From Spyradosoma sp004558035 (lineage in GTDB: Bacteria; Verrucomicrobiota; Verrucomicrobiia; Opitutales; UBA953): a stretch of DNA of 64,000 nt. The stretch spans positions 186,001 to 250,000 of the forward strand of contig NZ_JBNPNH010000003.1 in NCBI RefSeq assembly GCF_050314555.1, in the 5' to 3' direction. The notes beneath the pieces were generated by a model. The model saw only the letters and a program-made list of their open reading frames with translations. It was not told the origin of the DNA and made no database searches. The position numbers were made by a program, and so were the translations under genes. Within the stretch, counting starts at the first letter, position 1. The number at the start of each line of letters is the position of its first letter. Positions 16,021 through 24,880 of the stretch are shown here, piece by piece.

Positions 16021-18699
16021 TCAGGTGTTGGTCTTGAGCTGGCGCGCGGTCGGTTTCTTCACGGTGACGTCGAGCGTCTGCGTGCCGATTTTTTCGCCGG
16101 AAATCTTCAGCGTCGCCTTGCCCGAGGAATCGCGCTTCGAGCGCAGAATCACCTGCACGAGCCCGTTGAACGCCTTCAGCTCCGTGCCCTTCATCGAATC
16201 GTGGTCCGTCTGCGAGCCGTTGCACACGCCGACGATTTCCGCCGGACCCGTCACCGAAAACTTGAACTTGTTCGACGCCGTCGGCACGACGCGCCCTTTC
16301 GCGTCCGTGACCGCGATCTTCACGTAGGAGAGGTCGCGCCCGTCGCCGAGGATTTCCGTGCGGTCCGCCTCGGCGGTGAACTTCGCGGGCGCGTCCGTGG
16401 TCTCGACGACGTCCTCCGCCCACTTTTTGCCGTTCTTGTAAACGACGACCTTGAGCGTTCCCGGCGCGTATTTCACGTCCATCCACGTGAGGCGGAAGCG
16501 TTCCCGCAGATCGCCGTTCATGTCTTTTCCGGAGAGCGGCGCGCCGGGCTTCTTCTCGCGCTTGCCGAGCGATTTTCCGTTCAGAAAGAGCTCCGCCTTG
16601 TCGCCGTTCGTGTACACGAAAACGGGCGTCGTCTTGCCCTCGCGCAGGCCCTTCCAGTTCCAGTGCGGCAGGATGTGCGCCATCGGCTTGTCGGGAATCC
16701 AGTGCGCGCGGTAGATGTACGTGCGGTCCTTCCAGAAGCCGCAGAGATCGACGATGCCGAAATACGACGAGCGCGCGGGCGAGCCCTGCCGCTTGAGCGC
16801 CTCCATCTCCGCCTTCATCTTTTCGAGATCCTTCGCGGGCGCGTCGCGGAAATCGTTTTCCGGCTTGCGGCCGAGGTTCCACGGCGTGGGTTCGCCGAGA
16901 TAGTCGAAGCCCGTCCACACGTATTCGCCCGCGCAGCGCGGTTCGTCCTCGAGCGCGCCGAACTCGACGTCGGGCGCGTACGACCAGCCGGGCGCGTAGA
17001 GCCCGTAGTCGCTCACCTGGCACGTCGCGATGTTGTCGCAGAAATTGCGCCGCCAGAACGGCTCGAAATTGTCGTCCGCCGGGAACGAGTAGAAGCCGCG
17101 CGTGCTCACGCACGAAGCCGTTTCCGAGGCGACGAAAGGCTGCTTGTTCTTGTTCGCGAAATCCTTGTAGTTGTTCGGTTTGTAGTTGAAGCCGTACACG
17201 TCGAATTCCTTGCCGAAGCCGTTCCACGACGCGCTGAGGTCGTTGCAGCCGACGGTGACGGGGCGCGTCACGTCGTATTTCTTGAAGAGCTTCACGAGCT
17301 CGCGCGCGATCGCGGGACCGTCGGGCTTGCCCTGCTCTTCGATTTCGTTGCCGGCGGACCACGCGATCACGCACGGGTGGTTGCGGTCGCGCTGCACGAA
17401 ATTGCGCACGTCGCGTTCCCGCCAGTCGTTCCAAAAGAGATTGTAGCCGTTCGCCTTGCCTTCCTTGGTGTATTTCCAGCAGTCGAAAAGCTCCGCATCC
17501 ACGAGAATGCCCATGCGGTCGCAGAGCTCGAGCAGCTCGGGCGCGGGCGGGTTGTGCGAGGTGCGGATGGAGTTTGTGCCGAAGCTCTTCAGCACCTCGA
17601 TCTGGCGCTCGATCGCGCGCTTGTGCACGGCGCCGCCGAGCGGCCCGAGGTCGTGGTGCTGGCACACGCCCTTGATCTGCACGCGGCGGCCGTTCAGGAA
17701 AAAGCCGTCGGTCTTCCATTCCGCCTTGCGCACGCCGAAGACGGTGTCCTTGCGGTCGGTCATCTGCCCGTCGAGCAGAATCGTCGTGCGCAGCACGTAA
17801 AGCGACGGCGCGACCACGTCCCAGAGCTTCGGCGACGGGAGCGTCGCCTCCACGTCGATCGTCGCGGACGCGCCCGCGGGAACGGTCTTCGCCGGAGACT
17901 GGCGCGACGCGAGCGGAGCCTTCGCGCCCCCGAGCGGATAAATCTCCTGCAGCACTTCGACCTTCGCCGGCGCCGAGGATTTGTTGACGACGGTCGTCTC
18001 GGTCGCGATCTTCGCGCTGCTCGCCTTGAGCTCCTTCGGCGGCTTCTTGTCGTTGATCTTCGGCAGCCCGTCGATCTTCGGCGTCGTCACGAAGACGCCC
18101 CAATTCTCGATGTGCACGGGATTCGATTCCGTGATCCACGTGTGGCGGTAAATGCCCGCGCCCGGATACCAGCGCGTGGAGTTCGGCAGATTTTCCGCGC
18201 GCACGGCGACGACGTTCGTGCCGCCGAATTTCAGGAAGTCCGTGATGTCCACGCGGAACGAGTTGTAGCCGTATTTCCACTCGCCCGCGAGCTTGCCGTT
18301 CACGTACACCTGCGGCGTCATCATCACGCCGTCGAAATCGAGATAAAAGCGGTTGCCCTTCGACGCCGCGGGAACGCTGAAATCCTTGCGGTACCAGCCG
18401 ACGGCGTTCCACGGGAGCGAGGCGGTCTGGTTCGGCAGCTGCGGCAGGAAGCGGCTCTCCACGCCCCAGTCGTGCGGCAGGTCGAGCTTGCGCCACTTGC
18501 CGTCGGAATAACCGGGCTTGGCGGCCTCCGCGCCGGGATCGTTCGGCGCGAGGCAGTCGGCGTGCCCGCCGAACTTGGCGAACTTCCAGCCGAAGTCGAA
18601 CGTCTCGCGCTGCGAATACTTCACGGGCGCGGCGACGAGCGTTCCCGCGAACACGCAGGACGCGATCAGCGAAAAGGAAAGGGGCTTGAACGATTTCAT
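16021..18699 (-). CDS. exported glycoside hydrolase family 2 (beta-galactosidase-like)
   Basis: An 892-residue GH2 enzyme with signal peptide MKSFKPLSFSLIASCVFAGTLVAA. The order is GH2 sugar-binding domain (about 30-220, LPHDWGVESRF, VGWYRKDFSVP), immunoglobulin-like domain, TIM barrel, DUF4982-like domain and a C-terminal GH2 beta domain (about 770-885). Acid/base Glu452 (AWSAGNEIEE) and nucleophile Glu526 (VASETASC) are 74 residues apart. YVWTGFDYLGEPTPW is typical of GH2 enzymes from gut Bacteroidetes and Verrucomicrobia. Exact specificity (beta-galactoside or other) is not readable. It stands alone, without transporter or regulator, in a secreted-protein stretch. Confidence 0.92.
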   Translation of the reverse strand: MKSFKPLSFSLIASCVFAGTLVAAPVKYSQRETFDFGWKFAKFGGHADCLAPNDPGAEAAKPGYSDGKWRKLDLPHDWGVESRFLPQLPNQTASLPWNAVGWYRKDFSVPAASKGNRFYLDFDGVMMTPQVYVNGKLAGEWKYGYNSFRVDITDFLKFGGTNVVAVRAENLPNSTRWYPGAGIYRHTWITESNPVHIENWGVFVTTPKIDGLPKINDKKPPKELKASSAKIATETTVVNKSSAPAKVEVLQEIYPLGGAKAPLASRQSPAKTVPAGASATIDVEATLPSPKLWDVVAPSLYVLRTTILLDGQMTDRKDTVFGVRKAEWKTDGFFLNGRRVQIKGVCQHHDLGPLGGAVHKRAIERQIEVLKSFGTNSIRTSHNPPAPELLELCDRMGILVDAELFDCWKYTKEGKANGYNLFWNDWRERDVRNFVQRDRNHPCVIAWSAGNEIEEQGKPDGPAIARELVKLFKKYDVTRPVTVGCNDLSASWNGFGKEFDVYGFNYKPNNYKDFANKNKQPFVASETASCVSTRGFYSFPADDNFEPFWRRNFCDNIATCQVSDYGLYAPGWSYAPDVEFGALEDEPRCAGEYVWTGFDYLGEPTPWNLGRKPENDFRDAPAKDLEKMKAEMEALKRQGSPARSSYFGIVDLCGFWKDRTYIYRAHWIPDKPMAHILPHWNWKGLREGKTTPVFVYTNGDKAELFLNGKSLGKREKKPGAPLSGKDMNGDLRERFRLTWMDVKYAPGTLKVVVYKNGKKWAEDVVETTDAPAKFTAEADRTEILGDGRDLSYVKIAVTDAKGRVVPTASNKFKFSVTGPAEIVGVCNGSQTDHDSMKGTELKAFNGLVQVILRSKRDSSGKATLKISGEKIGTQTLDVTVKKPTARQLKTNT

Positions 18700-19025
18700 G
18701 CCCCAAAATCTACCGAAACCCCCTCCCGCCGTCAAAGCTTTTGGACGCGTTCCTGCCGCCGGAGCCGAGCCTCCCGAACGCGGATTTTTGACCACAGAAA
18801 AGCACGGAAGTCTCCACGGAAAACAAGCGGAGCGAACGCCGCCCCGAAACGTCGCGGCGAAAAGCGCCCGCCTCCGAAACGGATTCCGAATTTTCTCCCC
18901 GCGTTCCCGCGACAAAAAAACGCCCCCGCGGATCGCTCCGCGGGGACGCCAACACACACTATGAAAAAGTGATGAACGCTTAGAGACTCGGTATTTCCGC
19001 CTCTTTAAGCTTTAAGCCTTAAACT
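18700..19025. other. gene-free spacer
   Basis: 326 bases between the GH2 gene and the LamG-like gene. They contain a strong minus-strand terminator (18913-18945), the AAGCTTAAAG array (19002-19035) and a stretch TTGACCACAGAAAAGCACGG (from about 18787) resembling the ACCACAGA-type spacer repeats seen in many environmental genomes. No gene was found. Confidence 0.5.
18913..18945 (-). terminator. terminator of the LamG-like PEP-CTERM gene
   Basis: CCCCGCGGA pairs perfectly with TCCGCGGGG around TCGC. On the minus strand it is followed by a run of seven T. It ends the transcript arriving from 19026. Confidence 0.8.
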
Positions 19026-19035
19026 TTAAGCTTTT
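19002..19035. repeat. AAGCTTAAAG tandem repeat at the 3' end of the second PEP-CTERM gene
   Basis: On the minus strand this reads AAAAGCTTAAAGTTTAAGG then CTTAAAGCTTAAAGAGG. It spans the stop codon exactly as the array at 15563-15585 does. Confidence 0.6.
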
Positions 19036-19883
19036 CTCCGGCGGCGACGCGTTCCCGCCAACGCCAGCGCGCCCAAGCCCGCCAGCAGCCCGAACACCGA
19101 CGGCTCGGGAACGGAAGCGGTCAAGTGAGCTGCGGACAGAATCTCCGCTTGCGTTTTCGCGCCGCTCAAAATCTGAAATTCAGCAATCAGCCCCGCGAAG
19201 TTGCCCTGCTGACTGTCGGAAGACGCGCTGCCGAACGCGGAAGCCGCGCCGCCGCCGTTATCGCAAGCAACTGAAGCCAAGCTGCCGATCTGCCCGACGT
19301 CTGCGCCGTCAACATAGAAAGTCGCGATTCCCAACGCAGCGTCGTAGGACACGGCGAGGTTATACCAAGTACCCGTCGAGAACGTGACCGACGAAGTCAA
19401 ATTATAATGAGCCTTGCTTTTCGCGAGAAGGTCCAACCGTCCGTTGTTCAACCCGAACGCAAGCCCCGCGCCATGGTTGGAACCCGTTCCGAAAATAAAT
19501 TGTTCACCCGCAACGGAATCGAAATTCACGTATGTGATCAGCGTGAAACTCTGAGCGCCGCTTCCGATCTTGAGCGCTCCGTCGCCGTTTCCCCAATAGG
19601 CGGAACCAGCGGTCGTCACACGCTGAGTCGTGCCGAGGTCAATCGCCTGTCCGAGGGAAGCCGTCAATTCATAGCTCCCGAATTTCGTGCCGATACCCAG
19701 CGTCGAATCGACATAACTTGCGGAAGTCGCGGCCCCGGAAGTCGCTGAATCCGCAAAAGCTCCGGCAACAGAAACGCCTGTCGAAGCCGTCGTACCGTCA
19801 AACGTCCAGACAGTATCCGTAAACGCGTTCGCGAGAATCGTTCCCGCGGCGAGGAGAGAGGTAATAGTGATGATGTGTTTCAT
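19026..19883 (-). CDS. LamG/concanavalin-like domain protein with PEP-CTERM tail
   Basis: A 285-residue exported protein. The signal peptide is MKHIITITSLLAAGTILANA. The mature part reads like a LamG/laminin-type jelly roll (TLITYVNFDSVAGEQFIFGTG, WYNLAVSYDAALGIATFYVDG), a fold used for carbohydrate or protein binding. The tail VPEPSVFGLLAGLGALALAGTRRRRRKA is a PEP-CTERM signal nearly identical to that of the IdeS-like protease, so both go to the same export and sorting route. The body is richer in Ser, Thr, Ala and Gly than its neighbours. The exosortase itself is not in this window. Confidence 0.75.
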   Translation of the reverse strand: MKHIITITSLLAAGTILANAFTDTVWTFDGTTASTGVSVAGAFADSATSGAATSASYVDSTLGIGTKFGSYELTASLGQAIDLGTTQRVTTAGSAYWGNGDGALKIGSGAQSFTLITYVNFDSVAGEQFIFGTGSNHGAGLAFGLNNGRLDLLAKSKAHYNLTSSVTFSTGTWYNLAVSYDAALGIATFYVDGADVGQIGSLASVACDNGGGAASAFGSASSDSQQGNFAGLIAEFQILSGAKTQAEILSAAHLTASVPEPSVFGLLAGLGALALAGTRRRRRKA

Positions 19884-19992
19884 AAGTGAGAAGAACAGTA
19901 ATGCCCCCCCCGTATGTAAATCGTCAAGAAGCGAATTTTCGCCCGGAAAACATTTTTTCTTTGACCTTATTATCATCATTTCGAATTTAGGG

Positions 19993-20034
19993 GCGAAGGC
20001 ATTCCTGCCTTCGTTCCCGCGACGCCCGATTTTC
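19993..20034 (+). repeat. dispersed hairpin repeat, copy 2
   Basis: A hairpin GCGAAGGCATTCCTGCCTTC with continuation GTTCCCGCG and CGATTTTC, 37/42 identical to 15718-15759. Differences fall at paired or flanking positions, and the CATTCC core is kept. Confidence 0.7.
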
Positions 20035-20148
20035 CCGAGGGCGCGTTTTCCGCCGCGCGGCGTTCCCGCGCCCCGCGACGAAGACGCGGACGTCTTCGCC
20101 GCCAGGCGCCGGACAAGCAGACCGCTCTCCTTCCGAATTCTTGAAATC

Positions 20149-20174
20149 CGCGGGGAGATTTTCCGTGCCCCGCG
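20149..20174 (-). terminator. weak candidate terminator after metG
   Basis: CGCGGGG and CCCCGCG form a 7-bp stem 12 bases after the metG stop. Only a poor T-rich stretch follows on the minus strand. Confidence 0.35.
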
Positions 20175-20185
20175 TTCCCGCGGGT

Positions 20186-21748
20186 TCACGCCTTTTTCGG
20201 CGCTTTGCCGTCGTCGGGACGCGGGAAGAGAATCGCCTTTTCGCCGAACGTCCTGCCGACGAGAACGTCGCTCCACGCCTGCGCACCGTCGAATTTTTCC
20301 GCGGGCGCGGCGCCGAAGAGCGTCTGAATCTTCGCGGCGATGCCGGGCATGACGGGCGTCACGGCGACGGCGACGAGGCGCAGGCCTTCCGCCATGGTCG
20401 CGAGCGACGTCTCCATCTTCGCGCGGTCGGCGGGATCGGCGGATTTCGCCAGCTTCCACGGCGCGCGCTCGTTCGCGTAGCGGTTCAGCTCGCGCACGAA
20501 ATTCCAGAGCACGTCGAGCGCGGTGTGGAACTGGAAGTCCGCCGCGAGCGCGTGATACTGGCGCGCGGTCGTTTCCCAGAGTTCGCGGAGATTCTTTTCG
20601 AGCGGCTCGTCCACGCTCGCCGCGGGAAGGACGCGGCCGCAGTAGTTGCCCGTCATGTTGAGCACGCGGTTGACCATGTTGCCGAGGTCGTTGGCGAGGT
20701 CGCTCTTGTAGCGCGACATGTAGAGCGCTTCGGAGTATTCGCTGTCCTGGCCGACGTTCATTTCGCGGATGACGAAATAGCGGAACGCGTCGGCGCCGAG
20801 TTCGCGCATCAGCTCGATCGCGGATTTTTCCTGCGGCGCGTCGGCGTCGGCGGCGGTCTTCGTCTTGGAGACCTTGCGGCCCGCGGAAAGCCACCAACCG
20901 TGGGCGACGATCTTTTTCGGCAGCTCGATCCCGAGCGCGTGCAGCATGATCGGCCAATAGACGGCGTGCGGCGGGACGAGAATGTCCTTGCCGATGACGT
21001 GGATGTCCGCCGGCCAGCAGCCTTTTTCGAGCGAGGCGGAATAGTAGTTCGTCAGCGCGTCGAACCACACGTAGGTGACGAAATCCTTGTCGAACGGCAG
21101 CTCGATGCCCCACGCGAGGCGCTCCTTCGGGCGCGAGATGCAAAGGTCCGAAATCGGTTCCTTGAGGAACTCGACGACGTTCTTCTGGCGGAACGCGGGG
21201 AAGATGAAGTCCGGATTTTCTTCGAGATATTTACGGAGCCAGTCCTGGTGCTTCGCGAGGCGGAAGAAGTAGTTGGACTCGGTGATTTCGATGACTTCGC
21301 CGAAGAGCTCCGGCCACGAGCCGTCGGGCAGGCGGTCCTTTTCGAGCACGAACTGCTCCTGGCGGATGCTGTAGAAGCCCTTGTAGTCCGCCTTGTAGAT
21401 TTCGCCGGCGTCGTAGAGTTTCTGCAGGAGCTCCTGCACGACCTTGACGTGGCGCGGCTGCGTCGTGCGGATGTAGTCGTCGTTGGAAATCGCAAGCTCG
21501 CGGCAGAGATCCTGGAAGAGCACGGCGACGCGGTCGCAGCATTCCTGCGGCGTGATGCCGAGCTTCTGCGCGTTCTGCTGGACTTTCTGCCCGTGCTCGT
21601 CGAGCCCCGTCAGAAAATGCGCGTCCTCGCCGTTCATGCGGCGGAAGCGGACGATGACGTCGGCGAGCACTTTTTCGTAGGCGTGTCCGAGGTGCGGAGC
21701 GCCGTTGGCGTAGTCGATCGCGGTTGTCAGATAAAAAGGCTTGCTCAT
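20186..21748 (-). CDS. metG: methionyl-tRNA synthetase
   Basis: MetG charges tRNA-Met. The 520-residue class I synthetase has the HIGH motif as HLGH (19-22) and the KMSKS loop as KVSKT (292-296), a common variant. VWFDALTNYYS lies in the catalytic domain, followed by an anticodon-binding helical bundle (WNFVRELNRYANERAPWKL). It is the short form without the C-terminal tRNA-binding dimerisation domain, and the Cys knuckles of the zinc-containing forms are not seen. The gene is monocistronic and divergent from argH. Confidence 0.97.
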   Translation of the reverse strand: MSKPFYLTTAIDYANGAPHLGHAYEKVLADVIVRFRRMNGEDAHFLTGLDEHGQKVQQNAQKLGITPQECCDRVAVLFQDLCRELAISNDDYIRTTQPRHVKVVQELLQKLYDAGEIYKADYKGFYSIRQEQFVLEKDRLPDGSWPELFGEVIEITESNYFFRLAKHQDWLRKYLEENPDFIFPAFRQKNVVEFLKEPISDLCISRPKERLAWGIELPFDKDFVTYVWFDALTNYYSASLEKGCWPADIHVIGKDILVPPHAVYWPIMLHALGIELPKKIVAHGWWLSAGRKVSKTKTAADADAPQEKSAIELMRELGADAFRYFVIREMNVGQDSEYSEALYMSRYKSDLANDLGNMVNRVLNMTGNYCGRVLPAASVDEPLEKNLRELWETTARQYHALAADFQFHTALDVLWNFVRELNRYANERAPWKLAKSADPADRAKMETSLATMAEGLRLVAVAVTPVMPGIAAKIQTLFGAAPAEKFDGAQAWSDVLVGRTFGEKAILFPRPDDGKAPKKA

Positions 21749-21936
21749 GGTGATTGGTTCGATGACGAAAATTTTTTACGAAAGAATTTCGCAAGACGAT
21801 ACGCCGCCGCCCGCGTTCCCGCGAGAAAATTTTGCCCGCGGGAACGTTTGCGCCTTACGCCTTCCACATTCCACCTTCCACATTCCGCCGCGCGTTTTGG
21901 CTTTAAGCCGCAATCCCGAGGCATTAGATTTCACGC

Positions 21937-23370
21937 ATGGCTAAAAAATCTTCGACGACGAAAACCGCGCCCGCGCGCAAGGAACAGGCGACCTGGGGCG
22001 GCAGATTTTCCCAGGGACCCGCCGAGCTGATGCTCCGCTTCGGCGAAAGCGTCTCGTTCGACGCGCGGCTCGCGCCGTTCGACGTCGCCGGGAGCAAGGC
22101 GCAGGCGAAGATGCTCGCGCACGTCGGCATCATTTCGCAAAAGGAATGCGCGGACATCGTGCGCGGGCTCGACGCGGTTCTCGCCGAAATCGAGGCGGGA
22201 AAATTCGAGTGGAACATCGCGCTCGAGGACGTGCACATGAACATCGAGCAGGCGCTCACGAAGCGCGTTCCCGCCGCCGCGAAGCTGCACACCGCGCGCT
22301 CGCGCAACGACCAGGTCGCGACCGACATGCGCCTGTTCTTCAAGGACGCGTGCGCGAAGATCTTCGAAAAGCTCGGCGCGCTGATGAACGCGCTGCTCGA
22401 CTTCGCCGAGAAGAACCAGACCGTCTACATCCCCGGCTTCACGCACCTGCAGCGCGCGCAGCCCGTTTCCGTCGCGCACCACGCGCTCGCCTACGTCGAA
22501 ATGTTCTCGCGCGACCGCGAGCGCTTCGCGGCGGTTTTCGACCACGCGAACTGGTCGCCGCTCGGCTCGGGCGCGATCGCGGGAACGACGCTGCCGATCG
22601 ACCGCGAATTTTCCGCGCGCGAGATGGACTTCGTGGACGACCGCGGGAACGCGCGCGTCACGCGCAACAGCATGGACGCCGTCTCCGACCGCGACACGTT
22701 CGTCGAGTTCGCCGCGGCGTGCGCGCTCTGCGGCGTGCATTTTTCGCGCATCGCCGAAGACCTGATTCTGTGGAACACGGCGGAGTTCGGCTTCGTCGCG
22801 CTGCCCGACGCGTTCACGACGGGCTCGTCGCTCATGCCGCAGAAAAAGAATCCGGACTCGCTCGAACTGCTCCGCGGCAAATCCGCGCGGCTGCACGGCA
22901 ATCTCGCCGCGCTCGTCACGATGGTCAAGGGACTACCGCTCACCTACAACCGCGACCTGCAGGAAGACAAGCCGCCCGTGTTCGACTCGTTCGACACGGT
23001 GATGATCGCGCTCGACGTGCTGCGCGAAACGCTCGCGGGCGCGTCCATGCGCGCGGACCGCTGCGCCGCCGCCGTCGCCGATCCGCTGCTGCTCGCGACG
23101 GACGTGGCGGACTACCTCGTGCGCGCGGGCGTGCCGTTCCGCGAGGCGCACCACGTCGTCGGGCACCTCGTCGCGCTCGCGGAAAAGACGGGAACGCCGC
23201 TGAACGCACTGCCGTTCGACGCGGTGAAGACGATCCACCCCGCGCTGAAGCCGGACTGGGTCAAGGTCTTCGACCTGAAGACGGCGATGGCGTCGCGGGA
23301 ACGCGTCGGCATGCCCGGCCCGAAGCAGGTGAAGAAGCAGCTCGCCGCTTGGCGCAGAAAGCTCGCCTGA
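21937..23370 (+). CDS. argH: argininosuccinate lyase
   Basis: ArgH splits argininosuccinate into arginine and fumarate, the last step of arginine synthesis. The 477-residue protein carries the fumarase-superfamily signature GSSLMPQKKN (296-305) with the catalytic Ser, HTARSRNDQ (about 115) and GFTHLQRAQPVS (about 167). A basic N-terminal extension of about 17 residues precedes ATWGGRFSQG. No other arg gene is adjacent. It converges with uvrC over a 34-base gap. Confidence 0.97.
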   Translation: MAKKSSTTKTAPARKEQATWGGRFSQGPAELMLRFGESVSFDARLAPFDVAGSKAQAKMLAHVGIISQKECADIVRGLDAVLAEIEAGKFEWNIALEDVHMNIEQALTKRVPAAAKLHTARSRNDQVATDMRLFFKDACAKIFEKLGALMNALLDFAEKNQTVYIPGFTHLQRAQPVSVAHHALAYVEMFSRDRERFAAVFDHANWSPLGSGAIAGTTLPIDREFSAREMDFVDDRGNARVTRNSMDAVSDRDTFVEFAAACALCGVHFSRIAEDLILWNTAEFGFVALPDAFTTGSSLMPQKKNPDSLELLRGKSARLHGNLAALVTMVKGLPLTYNRDLQEDKPPVFDSFDTVMIALDVLRETLAGASMRADRCAAAVADPLLLATDVADYLVRAGVPFREAHHVVGHLVALAEKTGTPLNALPFDAVKTIHPALKPDWVKVFDLKTAMASRERVGMPGPKQVKKQLAAWRRKLA

Positions 23371-23404
23371 GCGCTCCCGCCGCGGGGCGTTCCCGCGCGC
23401 GGCG

Positions 23405-24880
23405 TCAGACGGTCTTCAGAAAGTCGAGGAGGTCGAGCGCGAATTTTTCGCCGACGCCTTCGACGGAGAGGAGCTCGTCGAGCGTCGCCGCCTTGAGGCG
23501 CGGGATCGTGCGGAAGCGCGCGAGCAGCGCCGCCTTGCGGCGTTCGCCCAGCCCGGGCATTTCGTCGAGCACGGATTCGCGGATTTTGCGGGAACGCAGG
23601 TCGGCGTTGTAGGTGTTCGCGAAGCGGTGCGCCTCGTCGCGCAGGCGCTGCAGCAGGCGCAGCGCGGGCGAGTCGTCGGGCATTTTGAGCGGCGCGCGCC
23701 CGTCGTGGAAGATCACGTATTCCTCGCGCTTCGCCATGCCGATCATCATGGGCGGGGCGATTCCGATTTCGCCGAACGCCTCGAGCGCGGCGTGCACCTG
23801 GCCGAGCCCGCCGTCGATGACGACGAGGTCGGGCATCGCGCGGCCCTCGCGGTGCAGGCGCGAGTAGCGGCGGAAAATCGTTTCGTGCATGGAGCGGAAG
23901 TCGTCGTTGCCGACGTAGCCCTTGATGCGGAAGCGGCGGTATTCGTTTTTGTCCGGCAGCCCGTCGCGGAAATGCACGCAGGAGGAGACGACGAACGTTC
24001 CCGAAATGTGCGAGATGTCGAAGCACTCCATCGTGCGCGGGAGTTTTTCCATGCCGAGCATTTCGCCGAGCAGGCGCACGGCCTCTTCGGGCGCGGTCGG
24101 GTCGGGGAGCGGATTCCCGCGGGCGAAGCGGCGGGATTTCTCGAGCGTCGCCTCGATCGCGGCGATGCGGTCGCGGAGCGCGGCGGCGCGCTCGTAGTCG
24201 CGCGTTTCCGCGGCCTGCGCCATCTCGGCGCGGAGGCGTTCGACCTCCTCGCGGTCGCGCCCTTCGAGAAAATCGCATGCGGCGTCCACGCGGGAACGGT
24301 ATTCGGCCTCGCTCACCTCGTTCGCGTGCCCGTAGATCTCGGCGCGCGCGTCGTCGTAAAGCCGCCAGCGGCCGTCGTCGAGCCGGCGCGGGTGCGCGTC
24401 GCCGAGCAGCACGCCGAATTTTTTGCGCAGCTGCGCGAGCGTGCGGCGCACGCCGGTCGTGTGCGGGAACGGTCCGAAATAGCGCGCCTTGTCGGTGGCG
24501 CGCACGCGCACGAGGCGGAACACGGGCAGCGCCGCGCCGAGATCGACGCGGATCTGGATGAACTGCTTATCGTCGGTGAAAAGCGTGTTGTATTTCGGCT
24601 TGAGCTCCTTGATGAGGCGGCCTTCGAGCAGAAGCGCCTCCGTCTCCGAGCGCACGACGTGATACTCGAAGTCGGCGATCAGCTCGACGAGCATTCTGAT
24701 CTTCGGTCCGAGCAGCGGCCGCCGCCCCGGCTGAAAATACGTGGAGACGCGGTTCTTGAGGTTCTTCGCCTTGCCGACGTAGATGATCGTGCCGAGGCGG
24801 TCCTTCATCAGATAGACGCCGGGCTTGCGCGGGAGCGCGCGCACCTTCGCCTTCAGCGACTCCTCATTTTTCCCGAACAT
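23405..24880 (-). CDS. uvrC: excinuclease ABC subunit C lacking the cysteine segment
   Basis: UvrC makes the two incisions in nucleotide excision repair. Domains in order are GIY-YIG nuclease (about 15-95, PGVYLMKDRLGTIIYVGKAKNLKNRV), a UVR motif (about 205-240, RDYERAAALRDRI), an RNase H-like nuclease (about 285-410, MECFDISHISG and VVIDGGLGQ) and C-terminal HhH motifs (DEMPGLGERRKAALL and LLSVEGVGEKFALDLLDFL). At 491 residues it is about 100 shorter than usual. The segment between GIY-YIG and UVR has none of the four Cys that bind a 4Fe-4S cluster in E. coli UvrC. Its start overlaps the end of the BatD/BatE gene by 17 bases. Confidence 0.95.
   Translation of the reverse strand: MFGKNEESLKAKVRALPRKPGVYLMKDRLGTIIYVGKAKNLKNRVSTYFQPGRRPLLGPKIRMLVELIADFEYHVVRSETEALLLEGRLIKELKPKYNTLFTDDKQFIQIRVDLGAALPVFRLVRVRATDKARYFGPFPHTTGVRRTLAQLRKKFGVLLGDAHPRRLDDGRWRLYDDARAEIYGHANEVSEAEYRSRVDAACDFLEGRDREEVERLRAEMAQAAETRDYERAAALRDRIAAIEATLEKSRRFARGNPLPDPTAPEEAVRLLGEMLGMEKLPRTMECFDISHISGTFVVSSCVHFRDGLPDKNEYRRFRIKGYVGNDDFRSMHETIFRRYSRLHREGRAMPDLVVIDGGLGQVHAALEAFGEIGIAPPMMIGMAKREEYVIFHDGRAPLKMPDDSPALRLLQRLRDEAHRFANTYNADLRSRKIRESVLDEMPGLGERRKAALLARFRTIPRLKAATLDELLSVEGVGEKFALDLLDFLKTV

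Larger units (their letters stand above)
19884..20185. other. gene-free, repeat-bearing spacer
   Basis: 302 bases between the metG 3' end and the upstream side of the LamG-like gene. They hold the second copy of the dispersed repeat (19993-20034), a hairpin GAAGACG/CGTCTTC around CGGA (about 20082-20098) and a weak GC hairpin near metG. No gene was found. Confidence 0.55.

Noticed and set aside
16201..18972. 923-codon plus-strand frame opposite the GH2 gene
   Set aside because: Antisense shadow; the GH2 catalytic residues and signal peptide on the minus strand are decisive.
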